Source of the DNA: an uncultured Paludibaculum sp.
GTDB lineage: Bacteria; Acidobacteriota; Terriglobia; Bryobacterales; Bryobacteraceae
Assembly: GCF_963665245.1 (NCBI RefSeq)
Contig: NZ_OY762269.1
Location: forward strand, 1-64,000
Reading direction: 5' to 3'
DNA length: 64,000 nt
Below the pieces are notes generated by a model that searched no databases, was not told the origin of the DNA, and worked only from the letters and a program-made list of their open reading frames with translations. Made by a program: the position numbers and the translations under genes. Positions 7,596 to 16,730 of this stretch are shown here, in pieces (position 1 is the stretch's first letter; the number at the start of each line of letters is the position of its first letter).

Positions 7596-10018
7596 ACGAT
7601 GAGCGCTGGAGCCAGGTCAAGGACGTTCTCGGTGCCGTCCTGGAACTGCCACCGGCGCAGCGCGGAGAGTATCTCGACAACGTCTGCTGCGGCGATGAAG
7701 CACTGCGGGCGGAGGTGGAGGATTACCTGCGCTACGAGTCGCAGGCCGGCGAGCAACTGCCGGTGACCCGGTGGGCGGAGAACGAGGACGAGTTGGTTGC
7801 GGACGCTCCTGTGGTCCGGCTGGGACCATACCGGATTCTGCGCCAGTTGGGTGAAGGCGGCATGGGCATCGTCTATCTGGCGGAGCGCGACGATGGCGCC
7901 TATTCGCAGCAGGTGGCGGTGAAGGTCGTACGGGCCGGCGCCGGCGCGGCGCGGCTGGCGGAACTGTTCCGGCGCGAGCGCCAGATTCTGGCCCGGCTGC
8001 GGCATCCCGGAATCGCTGCCCTGATGGACGGCGGCACAACGCCGGATGGGCGGCTCTACTACGTGATGGAGTACGTCGAGGGCCGTCCGGTGGTGGACTT
8101 CTGCCAAGCGAAACACTGTACGGTCGCCGAACGGCTGAAGCTGTTCCTGCAAATCTGCGACGCCGTGGCGCACGCTCACCGCAATCTGGTGATGCACCGT
8201 GATATCAAGCCCGCCAACATTCTGGTGACGGAGAGCGGCCATCCCAAGCTGCTGGATTTTGGCCTCGCCAAGGTATTCAACGATGATGCGACGGTCACGC
8301 AATCGACGGCTGCCTTGTTGACGCCCGCTTATGCGAGTCCGGAGCAGGTGAGGGGTGAGCCGCTTTCGACCGCCACTGATGTTTACTCACTGGGCGTTGT
8401 ACTTTATGAGCTGATCTCCGGCCACAGCCCCTACCCCAAGTCGGACACATCGCCCCTGGAGATGTTCCGGGCGGTGTGCGAAGTGGAGCCGAAACCACCC
8501 AGCCAATTGGCGAAGCTGCCGCGAGAGCTGGACGACATTGTGATGAAGGCGCTGCGGAAGGAGCCGGAGCATCGCTACGCGACCGTGGGGGAGTTCCGGC
8601 AGGACATCGAGAATCATCTGCTGGGCCAACCGGTGCGGGCGTCGCGAGGCACGCGGAGCTACCGTCTGCGCAAGTTCGCGCGGCGGCACCGATGGGGTGT
8701 GGCTGTCTCGGTGGCGGCGTTGCTGGCTGCCTCGTTGTTCCTGGCGGCGATTCTGTGGCAGTGGCGCCAGAGCGAGCGGCGGTTTCGACAGGCTCGGGGT
8801 TTGGCGCGAACGGTGATTTATGAACTGCACGACGCCATTGCCGATCTGCCCGGCTCCACCGCGGCGCGTAAGTTACTGGTGGAACGTGCGCTGCACTACC
8901 TGCGCGAACTGGAAGCGACGGGCGGGAAGAACCGCGAGCTTCAGCTCGAGATCGCGGCGGCCTATTTGAAGATCGGCGATGTGCAGGGGCACCAGAGCCG
9001 CGCCAACCTGGGCGACTTCGACGGTGCGCTGAACAGCTTCCGCCACGCGCGTGGGCTGCTGCTCGCCTTCCTCAAATCGGATGGGAAGAACGACGAAGCG
9101 CAGCGGCTGCTGGTGGAAGTGGACACCGGTCTCAGTGACATTCACGAGGCGCGGGGCGATGCGCAGGGCTGGAATGCGATCCGGGGCGAGTTGACGGGCG
9201 TGATGAAAGCGCGCGCGCAGCGCAATCCGCCACGGCCGGAACTGGAGGCCCTCTACAAAGCCCGTCTGGCCCAGGAAGCGGTTGTCGACCAGAGGTGGAC
9301 CGCGGCCATTCCACTGTGGGGCGAGGCCATTGCGGCCTATACGAGACTGCTGGCAGCGCGTCCCGGTGATCCGGGGCTATTGCGAGCACTGGCCCGGTGC
9401 CACGGTAGCCTGGCGCACACGAATCAGGCAGCGGGCGACCTGCCGTCCGCCCTGCGCAACTACATGGAGGCGGAACGATTGCAGACCCGGCTGGTGGAGA
9501 CCATGCCGCGGAACACGCGTGCCCGCATGGAGCTGTCGTTCGTGCTGGTGGAGATGGGCTGGGTCCATCACATGCTGAAGGACGACCGGGCGGCGGTGGA
9601 CGATTACGAACGTACCTTCGCCATCCAGGAAGCGCTGGCCGAGGAGGATCCCTCGGACTTTCGGGCGCGGATCGAACTGGCGAAGCTGATGATCACGGCC
9701 GCGCCGGCGTACCTGGATGCGGGTGACGCCCAGCGCGCCGTGGCCCTGTTGCGCGAATCACGGCGGCGGTTGCTGGCCGCCCTGGAGAAGACGCCGGAGA
9801 ACCGGGACCTGCGATTGCACACAGGTTGGGCCGCGCTGAACCTGGGCGATGCGGAGGTGCGCCGCGGCGAGTGGGTGTCGGCGCTGCAGGCGTACCGGTG
9901 GGCGGAGGCCGACTTTCAAGCCCTGCCGCTAGTGAACCGGCTGCCGGGTGACTTTGACGTGGCGAGGATGAGGAAAGAAGCGGCCCTGGGGATTGCGCGA
10001 TGCCGGGGACGGGTTTAG
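7592..10018 (+). CDS. Membrane Ser/Thr protein kinase with C-terminal TPR region
   Basis: An 808-residue Hanks-type kinase. The catalytic domain spans about 80-345 with glycine loop LGEGGMG (87-93), ATP-anchoring Lys111 (VAVKVV), catalytic HRDIKPAN (202-209), DFG (222-224) and an SPEQ activation segment. All key residues are present, so it should be active. A single transmembrane helix lies at about 367-389. It is followed by a long helical region of degenerate tetratricopeptide-like repeats, probably periplasmic, for protein-protein sensing. The first 75 residues resemble the N-terminal extension of kinases paired with this sigma group. Its start codon overlaps the sigma-factor stop, so the kinase may control that sigma factor. 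Confidence 0.93.
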   Translation: MNDERWSQVKDVLGAVLELPPAQRGEYLDNVCCGDEALRAEVEDYLRYESQAGEQLPVTRWAENEDELVADAPVVRLGPYRILRQLGEGGMGIVYLAERDDGAYSQQVAVKVVRAGAGAARLAELFRRERQILARLRHPGIAALMDGGTTPDGRLYYVMEYVEGRPVVDFCQAKHCTVAERLKLFLQICDAVAHAHRNLVMHRDIKPANILVTESGHPKLLDFGLAKVFNDDATVTQSTAALLTPAYASPEQVRGEPLSTATDVYSLGVVLYELISGHSPYPKSDTSPLEMFRAVCEVEPKPPSQLAKLPRELDDIVMKALRKEPEHRYATVGEFRQDIENHLLGQPVRASRGTRSYRLRKFARRHRWGVAVSVAALLAASLFLAAILWQWRQSERRFRQARGLARTVIYELHDAIADLPGSTAARKLLVERALHYLRELEATGGKNRELQLEIAAAYLKIGDVQGHQSRANLGDFDGALNSFRHARGLLLAFLKSDGKNDEAQRLLVEVDTGLSDIHEARGDAQGWNAIRGELTGVMKARAQRNPPRPELEALYKARLAQEAVVDQRWTAAIPLWGEAIAAYTRLLAARPGDPGLLRALARCHGSLAHTNQAAGDLPSALRNYMEAERLQTRLVETMPRNTRARMELSFVLVEMGWVHHMLKDDRAAVDDYERTFAIQEALAEEDPSDFRARIELAKLMITAAPAYLDAGDAQRAVALLRESRRRLLAALEKTPENRDLRLHTGWAALNLGDAEVRRGEWVSALQAYRWAEADFQALPLVNRLPGDFDVARMRKEAALGIARCRGRV

Positions 10019-10098
10019 CCGGAGAAAGAGCAGCCTCATTGGGGACCGCAAATGCGTTTCGCGTCCGGCCCGTCAACTCGAGTGGGGCCCGTCGAGGA

Positions 10099-10551
10099 TT
10101 AGCCGATTTCGCGCCAGAGCCGCGCGGATGCGAACAGGGAGAGATGCCGGACGTTGGTCGTGGCGATAGTTGTCTCGCAGCCGGGACGAACGAGAGCTCC
10201 GGCCTGAGCGGCGAGGACCATGTCCGCATCCAGGGAGGAATCGTCGGCCGATTGCCGGCCATTCTTTCTGGCCGTTGCCCAGAACTCCGCGGCCTTCAAC
10301 ATGACCGGAGTGGTGATGGGCTCGTACTTGAGCAATCCCTTCAACGCATCGAGGCGGCCCAACCCCTTGTCCTTGCCGGCCCGCAGCAGTTCGCGCCGCA
10401 CTTCGTAGTCCGTAATCTCCGGAATTACGATCTCGGCCCCACTATAGGCGAGACCCGCCAACCAACTTTTGCATGCTTCGTTTTCGGGGGAACTCTTGGG
10501 GTTTGTGATCATTCCGAGCGGGCCGGCGTCCAGCAGAACGATCAGGCTCAT
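10099..10551 (-). CDS. PIN-domain toxin (VapC-like ribonuclease)
   Basis: A 150-residue PIN-domain protein. Probable metal-binding acidic residues are seen at VLLDAGPLG (N-terminus), EITDYEVRREL (middle) and DADMVLAAQA (about 108-117), and the C-terminal IATTNVRHLSLF is typical of the fold. The family cleaves RNA with Mg2+ and is inhibited by an upstream-encoded antitoxin. It follows the 68-codon gene at 10548-10754 with an ATGA overlap, the standard antitoxin-toxin arrangement. The overall length suits VapC proteins. Confidence 0.85.
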   Translation of the reverse strand: MSLIVLLDAGPLGMITNPKSSPENEACKSWLAGLAYSGAEIVIPEITDYEVRRELLRAGKDKGLGRLDALKGLLKYEPITTPVMLKAAEFWATARKNGRQSADDSSLDADMVLAAQAGALVRPGCETTIATTNVRHLSLFASARLWREIG

Positions 10552-10754
10552 GCGAACAACTTGTAGCCAGTCGGGCGATCTTCGTCGAGAGAACGGCGCA
10601 GGACCTCAAAGGTCTCCTGCTGTTCCAGCGCGTCGCCCTGCATCCACTCATCCAGGAGTTTTGTCAACGCCGATGGATCAAGGCTGGGGCCCGATGGCGA
10701 CTCCGCTTGTGGAGGCCGCTGGACTGGCTGCTCGTACTTGTTCGTGTCCGGCAT
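10548..10754 (-). CDS. Putative antitoxin partner of the PIN toxin
   Basis: A 68-residue acidic protein overlapping the PIN-toxin start by 4 bp. I do not recognise its family. The N-terminal 30 residues are Pro/Gln/Ser rich and look disordered, and no ribbon-helix-helix or AbrB segment is visible. The C-terminal half (LTKLLDEWMQGDALEQQETFEVLRR) is amphipathic helical and ends GYKLF, the kind of peptide that wraps around VapC toxins. The antitoxin role rests on position and this C-terminal character. The ATG at 10754 is preferred over an upstream open stretch rich in Arg. Confidence 0.6.
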   Translation of the reverse strand: MPDTNKYEQPVQRPPQAESPSGPSLDPSALTKLLDEWMQGDALEQQETFEVLRRSLDEDRPTGYKLFA

Positions 10755-10816
10755 TCTTTCTGTTCTGATTCTACTTCTAGAGATAGCGCGATGCCACGGC
10801 CGGGTTATACTGCCGC

Positions 10817-11191
10817 ATGTTCTCTGGCGCACATGTTCTCTTCTTTAGCCGGGATGCCGAGGCGGACAGGGCGTTCTTCCGCGACATTCTGGGGCTACCA
10901 TTTGTCGATGCGGGGCATGGCTGGCTGATCTTTCAACTGCCGCCTTCGGAGGCAGCCGTGCATCCCGTGGATGCCGGCAGCACAATGGCGGGTCCGGGGG
11001 CGATGCTGCCCGCCGAAGTCTACCTGATGTGCGACAACCTGGATGCCGCTCTGGCGGCACTAAAGGCGAAGGGTGTGGAGTGTGAGCCCGTACGGGAAGA
11101 ACGATGGGGCCGATTGAGCAGGATGAAGCTTCCGAGCGGCGGGGCGCTAGGCTATTACGAGCCCAGACACCCCGTCGCGCGCGAACTGTGA
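10817..11191 (+). CDS. VOC (glyoxalase/bleomycin resistance fold) family protein
   Basis: A 124-residue single-module vicinal oxygen chelate protein. The start MFSGAHVLFFSRDAEADRAFFRDILGL is the usual first beta-alpha unit. The second unit includes VYLMCDNLDAALAALKAKGVEC and ends with the strand MKLPSGGALGYYEP. The family covers dioxygenases, isomerases, glutathione transferases and antibiotic-binding proteins; the substrate cannot be read from this sequence. The final strand ends GYYEP, which supplies the usual acidic metal ligand. It is divergent from the toxin-antitoxin pair. Confidence 0.8.
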   Translation: MFSGAHVLFFSRDAEADRAFFRDILGLPFVDAGHGWLIFQLPPSEAAVHPVDAGSTMAGPGAMLPAEVYLMCDNLDAALAALKAKGVECEPVREERWGRLSRMKLPSGGALGYYEPRHPVAREL

Positions 11192-11310
11192 CCAGACATT
11201 GATGCACACACCCGGCATCCGCCCCTCCGCGGATACCTGGGTGGCGCTCCTCCGATCCGGAATCTCGTCACTCTAGAACGCGGGATCGGAGCGCGGAGGC
11301 TATCAACTTT

Positions 11311-13086
11311 TTATTCGACGCCGACGGGCGGCATGTGGAGCCAGCCCGGGCGGCGTTGGGTGACGCCCAACTGCCGCAGGACGCGGACGGCGGGGCGCGC
11401 CTCGCGCAGCAGGCTACGCACCGCCTCGTCCTGCGGGTCGCTGGTGGGTTCGCCTTCCAGACCGAGCAGGGAGAGCAGGGCTTCCACGCGGCCCTTGGCC
11501 GGAGGATAGACGCGCAGCTCAATATCTTCCTTCTCGGGAATGTGCGCGAGCCGTTTGGCCGCGCGCATGGCGGCGGGGAAGCCGCCCAGTTCGTCGACAA
11601 GTCCGCGGGCGAGGGCGTCCTCACCGCTCCAGACGCGGCCGCGGGCGATCTCCTCGACGCGGGCGAGCGGGAGTTTGCGGCCCTCGGCCACCTTGCGCGT
11701 GAAGTTCGAGTAGATGCGATCGAGTGAGCCGCGGACGACGGCCCACTGGTCGGGCGTGAAGTCGTTGTAGCCGTCGTACATGCCGGCGTTGGAGCCGGTC
11801 TGCACGGCGTCGAAGGAGACTCCGAGCTTGTCCCAGAGCGCGCGGGTGTACATCTTCCCGGTAAAGACTCCGATGGAGCCGGTGATGGTGGCGGGCTGGG
11901 CAATGATGCGGTCGGCACCCATAGCTACGTAGTAGCCGCCCGACGCGGCGAGCGACGACATGGAGACGATGACGGGCTTCTTCGCCTGGCGCGCGCGGAG
12001 GACCTCGCGCCAGATGGTTTCGGAGGCGACGACGCTGCCGCCGGGCGAATCGACGCGGAAGATGATGGCTTTCACGTCCTTGTCCTCGACGGCTTTGCGG
12101 AACGCGGTGGAGACGGTTTCCGAGCCCATCGACTCGGATCCATTCATGGGGTCGAAGCTGCTGCGCCCCGAGACGATATCGCCGGAGCCATAGATGAGGG
12201 CGACGCGCTTGCCGTCGGCGTGGAGGTCGTCGGTGCGGCCGTCGTAGGCACCCAGCCACAGGAGTTTGGCGTTCTTGCCGGCGCGGCGCTTGGCCTTCTC
12301 ATAGACCTCATCCCGATAGGCCAAGCCGTCGATGAGGTGGAGTTGGACGGCCTGTTCGCCGGCGTAGGGGCCGCGGCTGAGAGCTTCGCTGGCCGCTTCC
12401 GTTGTGAGCTTGCGACCCGCGGCGACGCCGCGCGCCATCAGCGAGAAAGTGGAGTCGAGCAGGCGCTGCTCAGCTTCCTTATGGGCGGGCGTGAACTGTT
12501 TTTCGAGGTAGGTGTTGATGGCGTTCTTGAACTCCTTGCGACCTTCGAAACGGGGGGCGATGCCCAGCTTGTCGAAGGCGCCACGGAGGAAGGGCACCTC
12601 GAAGCGCATACCGGCGACGCCGAAGTCGGAGTGCGGCTGGAGCCAGATCTCGTCGCAGGCGGAGGCGAGGTAGTAGGACGTGAGGCCGGAGTTCTCGCCG
12701 TCGAAGTCCTCGGCGAAGGCGATGGCGAACTTCTTCGATTGGCGGAAGGCGAGGATGGCGTCGCGGATCTCCTCGGCGTGGGCGGGCATCATGGGCGACG
12801 AGCCGACGCGGACGATCAGTCCCTTGACCTTGGGGTCGAGGGAGGCCTTTTCGAGGGCGAATACGATATCGATGAGGGTGGTTCCGCCGCGGCCCTGCAA
12901 CTGCGAGAGGGCATCGGAGGGAGCCTGCTCCTGGAGGCTGGTTTCGAGGTTCAGCTCGACGATTGTGTTTTTGGCGACTTTTTCGGTGTTTCGTTCGACA
13001 AAGAGCGTGAGCAGAAGCAGAAGGAACGCCAAGGCCACAACAAATCCGCCAATAATTGCAAGGGTCCGGCCGATCATCCGTCTCAT
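11311..13086 (-). CDS. sppA: Signal peptide peptidase SppA, long (67K) type
   Basis: Membrane-anchored serine protease that degrades cleaved signal peptides at the periplasmic face. The 591-residue length matches the long bacterial form with two tandem SppA domains. An N-terminal anchor lies at about 7-30. The general-base lysine is probably in GRKEFKNAIN (about 187), by analogy with E. coli Lys209. The nucleophile is in MSSLAASGGYYVAMGAD (about Ser382), and the oxyanion region is VDSPGGSV. ATG 13086 is used; GTG 13089 or ATG 13077 are possible. The gene diverges from the RluD-type gene with only about 23 bp between starts. Confidence 0.93.
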   Translation of the reverse strand: MRRMIGRTLAIIGGFVVALAFLLLLLTLFVERNTEKVAKNTIVELNLETSLQEQAPSDALSQLQGRGGTTLIDIVFALEKASLDPKVKGLIVRVGSSPMMPAHAEEIRDAILAFRQSKKFAIAFAEDFDGENSGLTSYYLASACDEIWLQPHSDFGVAGMRFEVPFLRGAFDKLGIAPRFEGRKEFKNAINTYLEKQFTPAHKEAEQRLLDSTFSLMARGVAAGRKLTTEAASEALSRGPYAGEQAVQLHLIDGLAYRDEVYEKAKRRAGKNAKLLWLGAYDGRTDDLHADGKRVALIYGSGDIVSGRSSFDPMNGSESMGSETVSTAFRKAVEDKDVKAIIFRVDSPGGSVVASETIWREVLRARQAKKPVIVSMSSLAASGGYYVAMGADRIIAQPATITGSIGVFTGKMYTRALWDKLGVSFDAVQTGSNAGMYDGYNDFTPDQWAVVRGSLDRIYSNFTRKVAEGRKLPLARVEEIARGRVWSGEDALARGLVDELGGFPAAMRAAKRLAHIPEKEDIELRVYPPAKGRVEALLSLLGLEGEPTSDPQDEAVRSLLREARPAVRVLRQLGVTQRRPGWLHMPPVGVE

Positions 13087-13109
13087 CACCTCAGTGTACG
13101 CTGGAAGGG

Positions 13110-14006
13110 GTGCATAGCTTTTTGATCGGTGAAGGGGACGCGGGGCAGCGGTTGGACCACTACCTCACCGCGCGTCTGCCGGAGTATAGCCGGGCGCGGC
13201 TGCAGTCGTGGGTGGAAGAGGGCCGGGTGCTCGTTGGCGGCACGGCGCGCAAGGCTTCATGGAAGCTGCGCGCCGGCGAGACCGTGGTGGTGGAACCGGC
13301 CGAGTTGAAGCCCCTGCGTGCGTTCGCGGAAGACATCCCGCTGGAAATCCTGTATGAAGACGAAAGCCTGCTGGCCATCAACAAGCCGGCCGGGCTGGTG
13401 GTGCATGCCGGGGCGGGGAACGAATCGGGCACGCTGGTGAACGCGCTGCTGCATCACTTCGAATCGCTGTCGACCGTGGGCGGGGATCTGCGGCCCGGCA
13501 TCGTACACCGGTTGGACAAGGGCACCAGCGGCGTGATGCTGGTGGCCCGGACGGACGCCGCGCATCGCAATCTGGCGGCACAGTTCGCGGGGCGCAAGGT
13601 GAAAAAAGTTTACCTGGCGCTGGTGATGGGGCACGTCAAACGGGATGCGGGGCGAATCGACACGGCGATTACGCGCGACCCGGTGAACCGGACGAAGATG
13701 ACGGCCCGGCTGGAAGAGGGGCGCGAGGCGCACACGGAGTATTACGTGCTGGAGCGGTTGCGGCACCATACGCTGTTGCGTGTGGTGATTGGTACAGGGC
13801 GGACGCACCAGATCCGGGTGCATCTGTCGCAGTTGGGGCATCCGGTGGCGGGGGATCCGCTGTACGGGGCTCCGGCGGCTCCCGAGGACCGGCCTTGGCT
13901 GCACGCGTGGCGGATCACTTTTACGTCTCCGGCGACTGGGGAGGAGCTGACCATTGAGGCTCCGATACCGGCGGAGCTTGAGGCGTGGAAACAACGGCTC
14001 CTATAA
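13110..14006 (+). CDS. RluD-type 23S rRNA pseudouridine synthase
   Basis: A 298-residue RluA/RluD family enzyme that isomerises uridines in rRNA. Residues 1-60 form an S4-like RNA-binding domain (GQRLDHYLTARLPEYSRARLQ). The catalytic domain contains HRLDKGTSGVMLVA, with the invariant catalytic Asp in HRLDKGTSG. It also has the conserved TEYYVLERL, GRTHQIRVHLSQLGHPVAGDPLYG and LHAWRI. No ATG exists near the family start; GTG 13110 with GGAAGG just upstream gives the expected N-terminus. The exact target uridine cannot be assigned. Confidence 0.9.
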   Translation: MHSFLIGEGDAGQRLDHYLTARLPEYSRARLQSWVEEGRVLVGGTARKASWKLRAGETVVVEPAELKPLRAFAEDIPLEILYEDESLLAINKPAGLVVHAGAGNESGTLVNALLHHFESLSTVGGDLRPGIVHRLDKGTSGVMLVARTDAAHRNLAAQFAGRKVKKVYLALVMGHVKRDAGRIDTAITRDPVNRTKMTARLEEGREAHTEYYVLERLRHHTLLRVVIGTGRTHQIRVHLSQLGHPVAGDPLYGAPAAPEDRPWLHAWRITFTSPATGEELTIEAPIPAELEAWKQRLL

Positions 14007-14038
14007 TCAAGTTGGTATTGAAGGTGTACCTCGATCCT

Positions 14039-14950
14039 ATGACGACGAGACGCTCATTCCTGTCGTTGGCTTCCTGCCTGCCGGCCCTGGGCCAGCAGTT
14101 GCCGGTTGATTCCAACCAGACGATCACCTATGACGTCACGCGCGTCAACATGCTCTTCACGGTCGCCGACAAGCGGGGCCGGTTTGTGAACAACCTGACG
14201 AAGGACGACTTCGAGGTGTTCGAAGACAAACGCAGGCAGAAGACCCTGGAGTTCGCGGCCGAAACGAACCTGCCGCTCCGGATTGGTCTGCTCATCGACA
14301 CGAGCAATTCCATTCGCGACCGGTTCCGGTTTGAGATGGAGGCGTCTGGGCAGTTTCTGAAGAGCGTGGTCCGCAAGAATGTCGACAAGGCCGTGATCTA
14401 CAGTTTCGACACGGAAACGCGGGTTGTGCAGGACTTCTCCGACGATACGGATCTGCTGGACAAGAAAGTGAAAGAGTTGCGGCCGGGCGGCGGCACGGCG
14501 TTCTACGACTCCATTTTCCTGTGCTGCCGCGATCGTCTGGACAAAGAGCAGCCCCGGCAGAAGTTCCGGCGCGCGCTGATTCTGGTGGGCGACGGCGAGG
14601 ACAACAATTCGCACTACACGCGCGACCAGGCGTTGGAACAGGCCCTGAAGACCGAAGCCGTGGTGTTTTCCATTTCCACCAACACGACGCGTAGCGAGAC
14701 CGATGGTGATAAGGTTCTGAGGTACTTCGCGCGCGAGACCGGTGGTCTGCCGTTCTTTCCGTTCAAGGCGGAGGATCTGGCGCAGGACTTCGAGAACATC
14801 GCGAATGAGTTGCGCTCGCAGTACAGCATTCTGTTCCGGCCGGAGCCGCTGAAGCAGGACGGGCTGTATCACTCGGTGCAGGTGAAGGTGAAGTCGCGGA
14901 AGGACCTGGTGGTGCGGGCGAGACGCGGGTATTACGCGGATAAGCAGTAG
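14039..14950 (+). CDS. VWFA-related acidobacterial-type exported protein
   Basis: A 303-residue protein with a von Willebrand factor A domain (about 85-270). The MIDAS metal site starts with LLIDTSNSIRDR (DxSxS), followed by a Thr-containing loop (GGGTAFYDSI) and a downstream acidic loop (LVGDGEDNN). The C-terminal part ends VVRARRGYYA, characteristic of the VWFA-related domain common in Acidobacteria. The N-terminus TTRRSFLSLASCLPALG combines a twin-arginine motif with a lipobox-like LASC, so it may be a Tat-exported lipoprotein. Probable role in surface adhesion or complex assembly; partner unknown. Confidence 0.85.
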   Translation: MTTRRSFLSLASCLPALGQQLPVDSNQTITYDVTRVNMLFTVADKRGRFVNNLTKDDFEVFEDKRRQKTLEFAAETNLPLRIGLLIDTSNSIRDRFRFEMEASGQFLKSVVRKNVDKAVIYSFDTETRVVQDFSDDTDLLDKKVKELRPGGGTAFYDSIFLCCRDRLDKEQPRQKFRRALILVGDGEDNNSHYTRDQALEQALKTEAVVFSISTNTTRSETDGDKVLRYFARETGGLPFFPFKAEDLAQDFENIANELRSQYSILFRPEPLKQDGLYHSVQVKVKSRKDLVVRARRGYYADKQ

Positions 14951-14959
14951 GGCGACGGG

Positions 14960-15086
14960 CGGCGGTAAGCCGTCAGCACTCAGCGATCAGCCCCCGGCCC
15001 CGTATAGCTGATGGCCGAAAGCTGACCGCTGACGGCTGGGCCGCAAACACGTCACCGTAATTCCGAATGTGAGGGCTAAGCAAGAG
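14960..15086. repeat. Long intergenic direct repeat, copy 1
   Basis: Non-coding sequence, 127 bp, nearly identical to 15149-15282. It starts CGGCGGTAAGCCGTCAGC and ends near GCTAAGCAAGAG. Inside, GCCGTCAGC (14969-14977) is the exact reverse complement of GCTGACGGC (15028-15036), so the unit can form a long stem-loop. The short words CAGCGATCAGC and GCTGA recur within it. No promoter or gene is visible. It resembles REP/BIME-like intergenic elements. Confidence 0.9.
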
Positions 15087-15148
15087 AGCAGTAGGGGAGA
15101 CGGGCGCCGGCTTAGTAGGTAGATGGGCTCGGAAGCTCGCACACATAT

Positions 15149-15282
15149 CGGCGGTAAGCCGTCAGCGATCAGCACTCAGCGATCAGCCCCCGGCCCCGTA
15201 TAGCTGATGGCCGAAAGCTGACCGCTGATGGCTGTGTCGCAAACACATCACCGTTATTCCGAACGTGAGTACTGAGCAAGAG
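15149..15282. repeat. Long intergenic direct repeat, copy 2
   Basis: Second copy, about 134 bp, of the 14960-15086 element. It carries one extra CAGCGATCAGC-like word and a few substitutions, for example GATGGC for GACGGC in the 3' stem arm, which weakens the terminal stem. The 62 bp between the copies and the 119 bp from here to cydA hold no gene. I see no convincing promoter for cydAB apart from an isolated TTGACT at 15309-15314. Confidence 0.9.
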
Positions 15283-15401
15283 GAAAGCCGGCCGGCCAAC
15301 GTAGACGTTTGACTCGCCTTCCCGCCGGGCCGATTGGATGCCTCACCCCCTTCCGGTGGTGCATCGCGCTTAAATGGATGCATGAGGGGCTTACTTTTAC
15401 C

Positions 15402-16730
15402 ATGATGGGCGATCCTGCCCTTTGGCATCGGCTGCAGTTTGCTTTCACCATCGTTTATCACTACCTTTTCCCGCAATTGACCATGGGGCTGGCCTGGTTC
15501 CTGGTGTTCTGGAAATACAGGCACTGGCGGACAGGCAACCCTGAGTACGGAGCCGCCGCGCGGCTTTGGGCCCGCATCTTCGGCATCAATTTTGGCGTCG
15601 GCGTCGTGACCGGCATCCCCATGGAATTTCAGTTCGGCACCAATTGGTCCGCATTTTCCAAATTCTCAGGCGGCGTCATTGGACAATCGCTGGCCATGGA
15701 AGGGATGTTTGCGTTCTTCCTGGAGAGCGCGTTTATCGGTGCCCTGGTGTGGGGCGAGAAGAGGTTGGGACCGCGCAATCACTTCCTGGCCGCGTTGGGT
15801 GTCGCCGTGGGCAGTTGGACCTCCGGCTTCTTCATCATCGTGACGAATGCGTTCATGCAGCATCCCACCGGACATGCCTTTGCCGCGGATGGGACGCTGC
15901 GCATCGGGAATCTGACGGAGTATCTGTTGAACCCGTGGGCGCTGATCCAGTTCGGCCATAACCAGGCGGCGGCGCTGGTGACCGGGTCGTTTGCGATTGC
16001 CGCCGTGGGGGCGTTCTATGTTCTGAAGAGAGAGCACGTGGAGCAGGGGCAGCTCTATCTGCGGTGGGGCACCGCCTTCGGGCTGGCCGCGGCTCTGCTG
16101 GTGGCTTTTCCGACGGGCGATGCGCAGGCCAAGATGGTCGCTCGCCATCAACCCGCGGCATTGGCCGCGATGGAAGGCCGCTTCGAGACCGGACCGATGG
16201 CGGACATCACGCTGATCGGCCAGCCGAATGTGAAGATGCGGAGGCTGGACAATCCTATTCGCGTGCCGGGCCTGTTGAGCTTTCTGGCCTTTGGTACCTT
16301 TCATAGCAACGTGCAGGGGTTGGGGGCGTTTCCCGAAGACACCTGGCCCACGAACATTGAACTGCTCTATTACTCGTTTCACGTGATGGCCGGGTTGGGC
16401 ACCATCTTCATCGGGCTGATGGGGCTGGCGACGCTGCTGCGGTGGCGAGGTCTGCTGGAAACGACCCGGCCGCTGCTGTGGGTGCTGATGCTGGCCTTTC
16501 CGTTTCCGTTTATCGCCAATACGGCCGGGTGGATGACGGCCGAGTTGGGCCGGCAGCCGTGGCTGATCTACGGGTTGTTCCGGACCAGCGACGGGTACAG
16601 CAAGGCGGTCAGCTCGGGCGACGTGCTGTTCACGTTGATCGGGTTCACGGGGCTCTATTTCGTGGTTGGTCTGCTGTATCTGTATCTGGTCGGCCGGGAA
16701 GTGATGCACGGCCCCGCGGAGGTGCACTGA
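15402..16730 (+). CDS. cydA: Cytochrome bd ubiquinol oxidase subunit I
   Basis: Subunit I of the high-affinity quinol oxidase reducing O2 to water in the inner membrane. The 442-residue protein starts MMGDPALWHRLQFAFTIVYHYLFPQLTMG, whose early His is the expected heme ligand. It contains GWMTAELGRQPW, the conserved GWxxxExGRQPW block near the quinol/heme site. It has about nine transmembrane helices. The Q-loop is short, so this is a CIO-like form without the long E. coli insertion. ATG 15402 is chosen by family alignment; ATG 15378 would add eight residues. The stop overlaps cydB (TGATG). Confidence 0.95.
   Translation: MMGDPALWHRLQFAFTIVYHYLFPQLTMGLAWFLVFWKYRHWRTGNPEYGAAARLWARIFGINFGVGVVTGIPMEFQFGTNWSAFSKFSGGVIGQSLAMEGMFAFFLESAFIGALVWGEKRLGPRNHFLAALGVAVGSWTSGFFIIVTNAFMQHPTGHAFAADGTLRIGNLTEYLLNPWALIQFGHNQAAALVTGSFAIAAVGAFYVLKREHVEQGQLYLRWGTAFGLAAALLVAFPTGDAQAKMVARHQPAALAAMEGRFETGPMADITLIGQPNVKMRRLDNPIRVPGLLSFLAFGTFHSNVQGLGAFPEDTWPTNIELLYYSFHVMAGLGTIFIGLMGLATLLRWRGLLETTRPLLWVLMLAFPFPFIANTAGWMTAELGRQPWLIYGLFRTSDGYSKAVSSGDVLFTLIGFTGLYFVVGLLYLYLVGREVMHGPAEVH

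Noticed and set aside
11250..11310. CTCCGATCC/GGATCGGAG inverted repeat followed by TTTTT as terminator of the VOC gene
   Set aside because: The arms are real but the T run begins about 12 nt after the stem, too far for a confident intrinsic terminator.
15309..15401. Longer cydA start (15309 TTG or 15378 ATG)
   Set aside because: The family N-terminus aligns best from ATG 15402; the extra residues are unlike CydA.
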